Positions 63,525-64,000 of a stretch of DNA of 64,000 nt are shown piece by piece. Numbering within the stretch: position 1 is the stretch's first letter; every line of letters starts with the position of its first letter. This stretch comes from CAVTLG01 sp963735495 (lineage in GTDB: Bacteria; Chloroflexota; Ktedonobacteria; Ktedonobacterales; Ktedonobacteraceae): assembly GCA_963735495.1 (NCBI GenBank), contig CAVTLG010000009.1, forward strand, positions 620,001 through 684,000, given 5' to 3'. A program made the position numbers and the translations under genes. Under the pieces are notes generated by a model. The model was not told where the DNA came from, made no database searches, and worked only from the letters and a program-made list of their open reading frames with translations.

Positions 63525-64000
63525 CTATATTCCATGGGAGATAGGTCGCTCTCCCTCCGCTAATGCGATGGCCGCACTAACGAAGATTTCAAGGTCACGC
63601 TGTGCGCGTGTACTATCGTGGTCGCTAATAAATTGGAGAATCAGACCGTCCAGGCCACCAACGATGAAGCGGGCCAGTTCGGCAAATGAGATGGCGCATG
63701 TACGGGATGAAGCGGCATAGGCCTCCTGGAATAGTGTTTCGACGATAGCGCAATAGCCGTCATACTGTTGTTTTGCTAACCACGCAGAGTCGGGATTGCG
63801 CAACGCATAGAGCGTAAGTTCGTATTGGATGACCTGGAGTTCAGGATTTGTCTCCACATGTGCCCAGAAGGCTCGGATGCTTTCGGCGATGGCTTGCGGT
63901 AGATGACTATTGGTGGACATGGCGGCATGTACGATGTCCCTGGTAATCTGCATCATCTCCTGGAGCACTGCGAACAAAAGATCGTCCTTGCTACCGAAAT
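63525..64000 (-). CDS. TetR-family regulator, partial at window end
   Basis: The sequence reads from the window edge as FGSKDDLLFAVLQEM, the usual end of a TetR helix-turn-helix domain, then about 140 residues of helical ligand-binding domain (for example ELQVIQYELTLYALRNPDSAW and ARFIVGGLDGLILQF). The DNA-binding N-terminus lies beyond position 64000. It is upstream of the frameshifted aldolase-like gene in the same direction and may regulate that cluster. Confidence 0.8.
   Translation of the reverse strand, partial: FGSKDDLLFAVLQEMMQITRDIVHAAMSTNSHLPQAIAESIRAFWAHVETNPELQVIQYELTLYALRNPDSAWLAKQQYDGYCAIVETLFQEAYAASSRTCAISFAELARFIVGGLDGLILQFISDHDSTRAQRDLEIFVSAAIALAEGERPISHGI

Overview
The window looks like chromosome of a large-genome, roughly 50% G+C bacterium of the Chloroflexota, most likely class Ktedonobacteria. 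That is inferred from the mixture of genes: a sigma/zinc anti-sigma pair, a Ser/Thr kinase and an FHA protein that both carry zinc ribbons, a Qng1 queuosine-salvage enzyme, a fused homocysteine methyltransferase/methylenetetrahydrofolate reductase, an AUC-started infC, an SRP RNA in front of dnaX-ybaB-recR, and several multi-helix membrane proteins with no known family. No rRNA, tRNA, CRISPR array, prophage or intact insertion sequence was seen.

Layout. 0-7.2 kb: an MFS exporter, a small membrane protein, then a minus-strand wall operon (qng1, murE, mraY, and an unknown gene overlapping the mraY end). 7.4-14 kb: a MarR-like regulator, a divergent ECF sigma/anti-sigma pair, and a minus-strand envelope cluster (L,D-transpeptidase, HEAT-repeat protein, CcdA, DUF2085). 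14-25.4 kb: phosphatase, solitary DNA methyltransferase, PPi-type phosphofructokinase plus sulfurtransferase and a phosphotransferase-fold protein, Ser/Thr kinase, histone-deacetylase-family hydrolase, S41 protease. 25.5-34.5 kb: infC, a thioredoxin-domain protein, the methionine/folate fusion enzyme, Hsp20, tyrS and mtnP. 34.5-41 kb: FHA protein, SRP RNA, dnaX-ybaB-recR and recA, which together form a replication/repair/secretion core. 41-49 kb: SDR, WYL regulator, VOC protein, pentapeptide protein, peroxiredoxin, a desaturase behind a structured leader, and a membrane protein with a perfect 48-bp tandem repeat.

49-53 kb holds the de novo NAD operon nadB-nadC-nadA with two matching GTGT-N7-ACAC operators at its promoter. 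53.2-54.8 kb is an AT-richer three-gene module of unknown function with its own good promoter; it ends in a toxin-like small ORF overlapping the preceding gene. 54.8-64 kb: hotdog thioesterase, phosphodiesterase, a paralogue of the repeat-bearing membrane protein, and a minus-strand catabolic cluster (TetR, a frameshifted PLP fold-III aldolase/deaminase, an aldonolactone-type FAD oxidase, an APC permease).

The less ordinary signals are a dispersed repeat of about 110 bp (three copies), structured leaders before recA and the desaturase, the operator pair before nadB, the AUC start and Gln-rich tail of IF-3, several enzymes lacking a usual catalytic residue (S41 protease, phosphotransferase, IMPase), and the 53.2-54.8 kb module.
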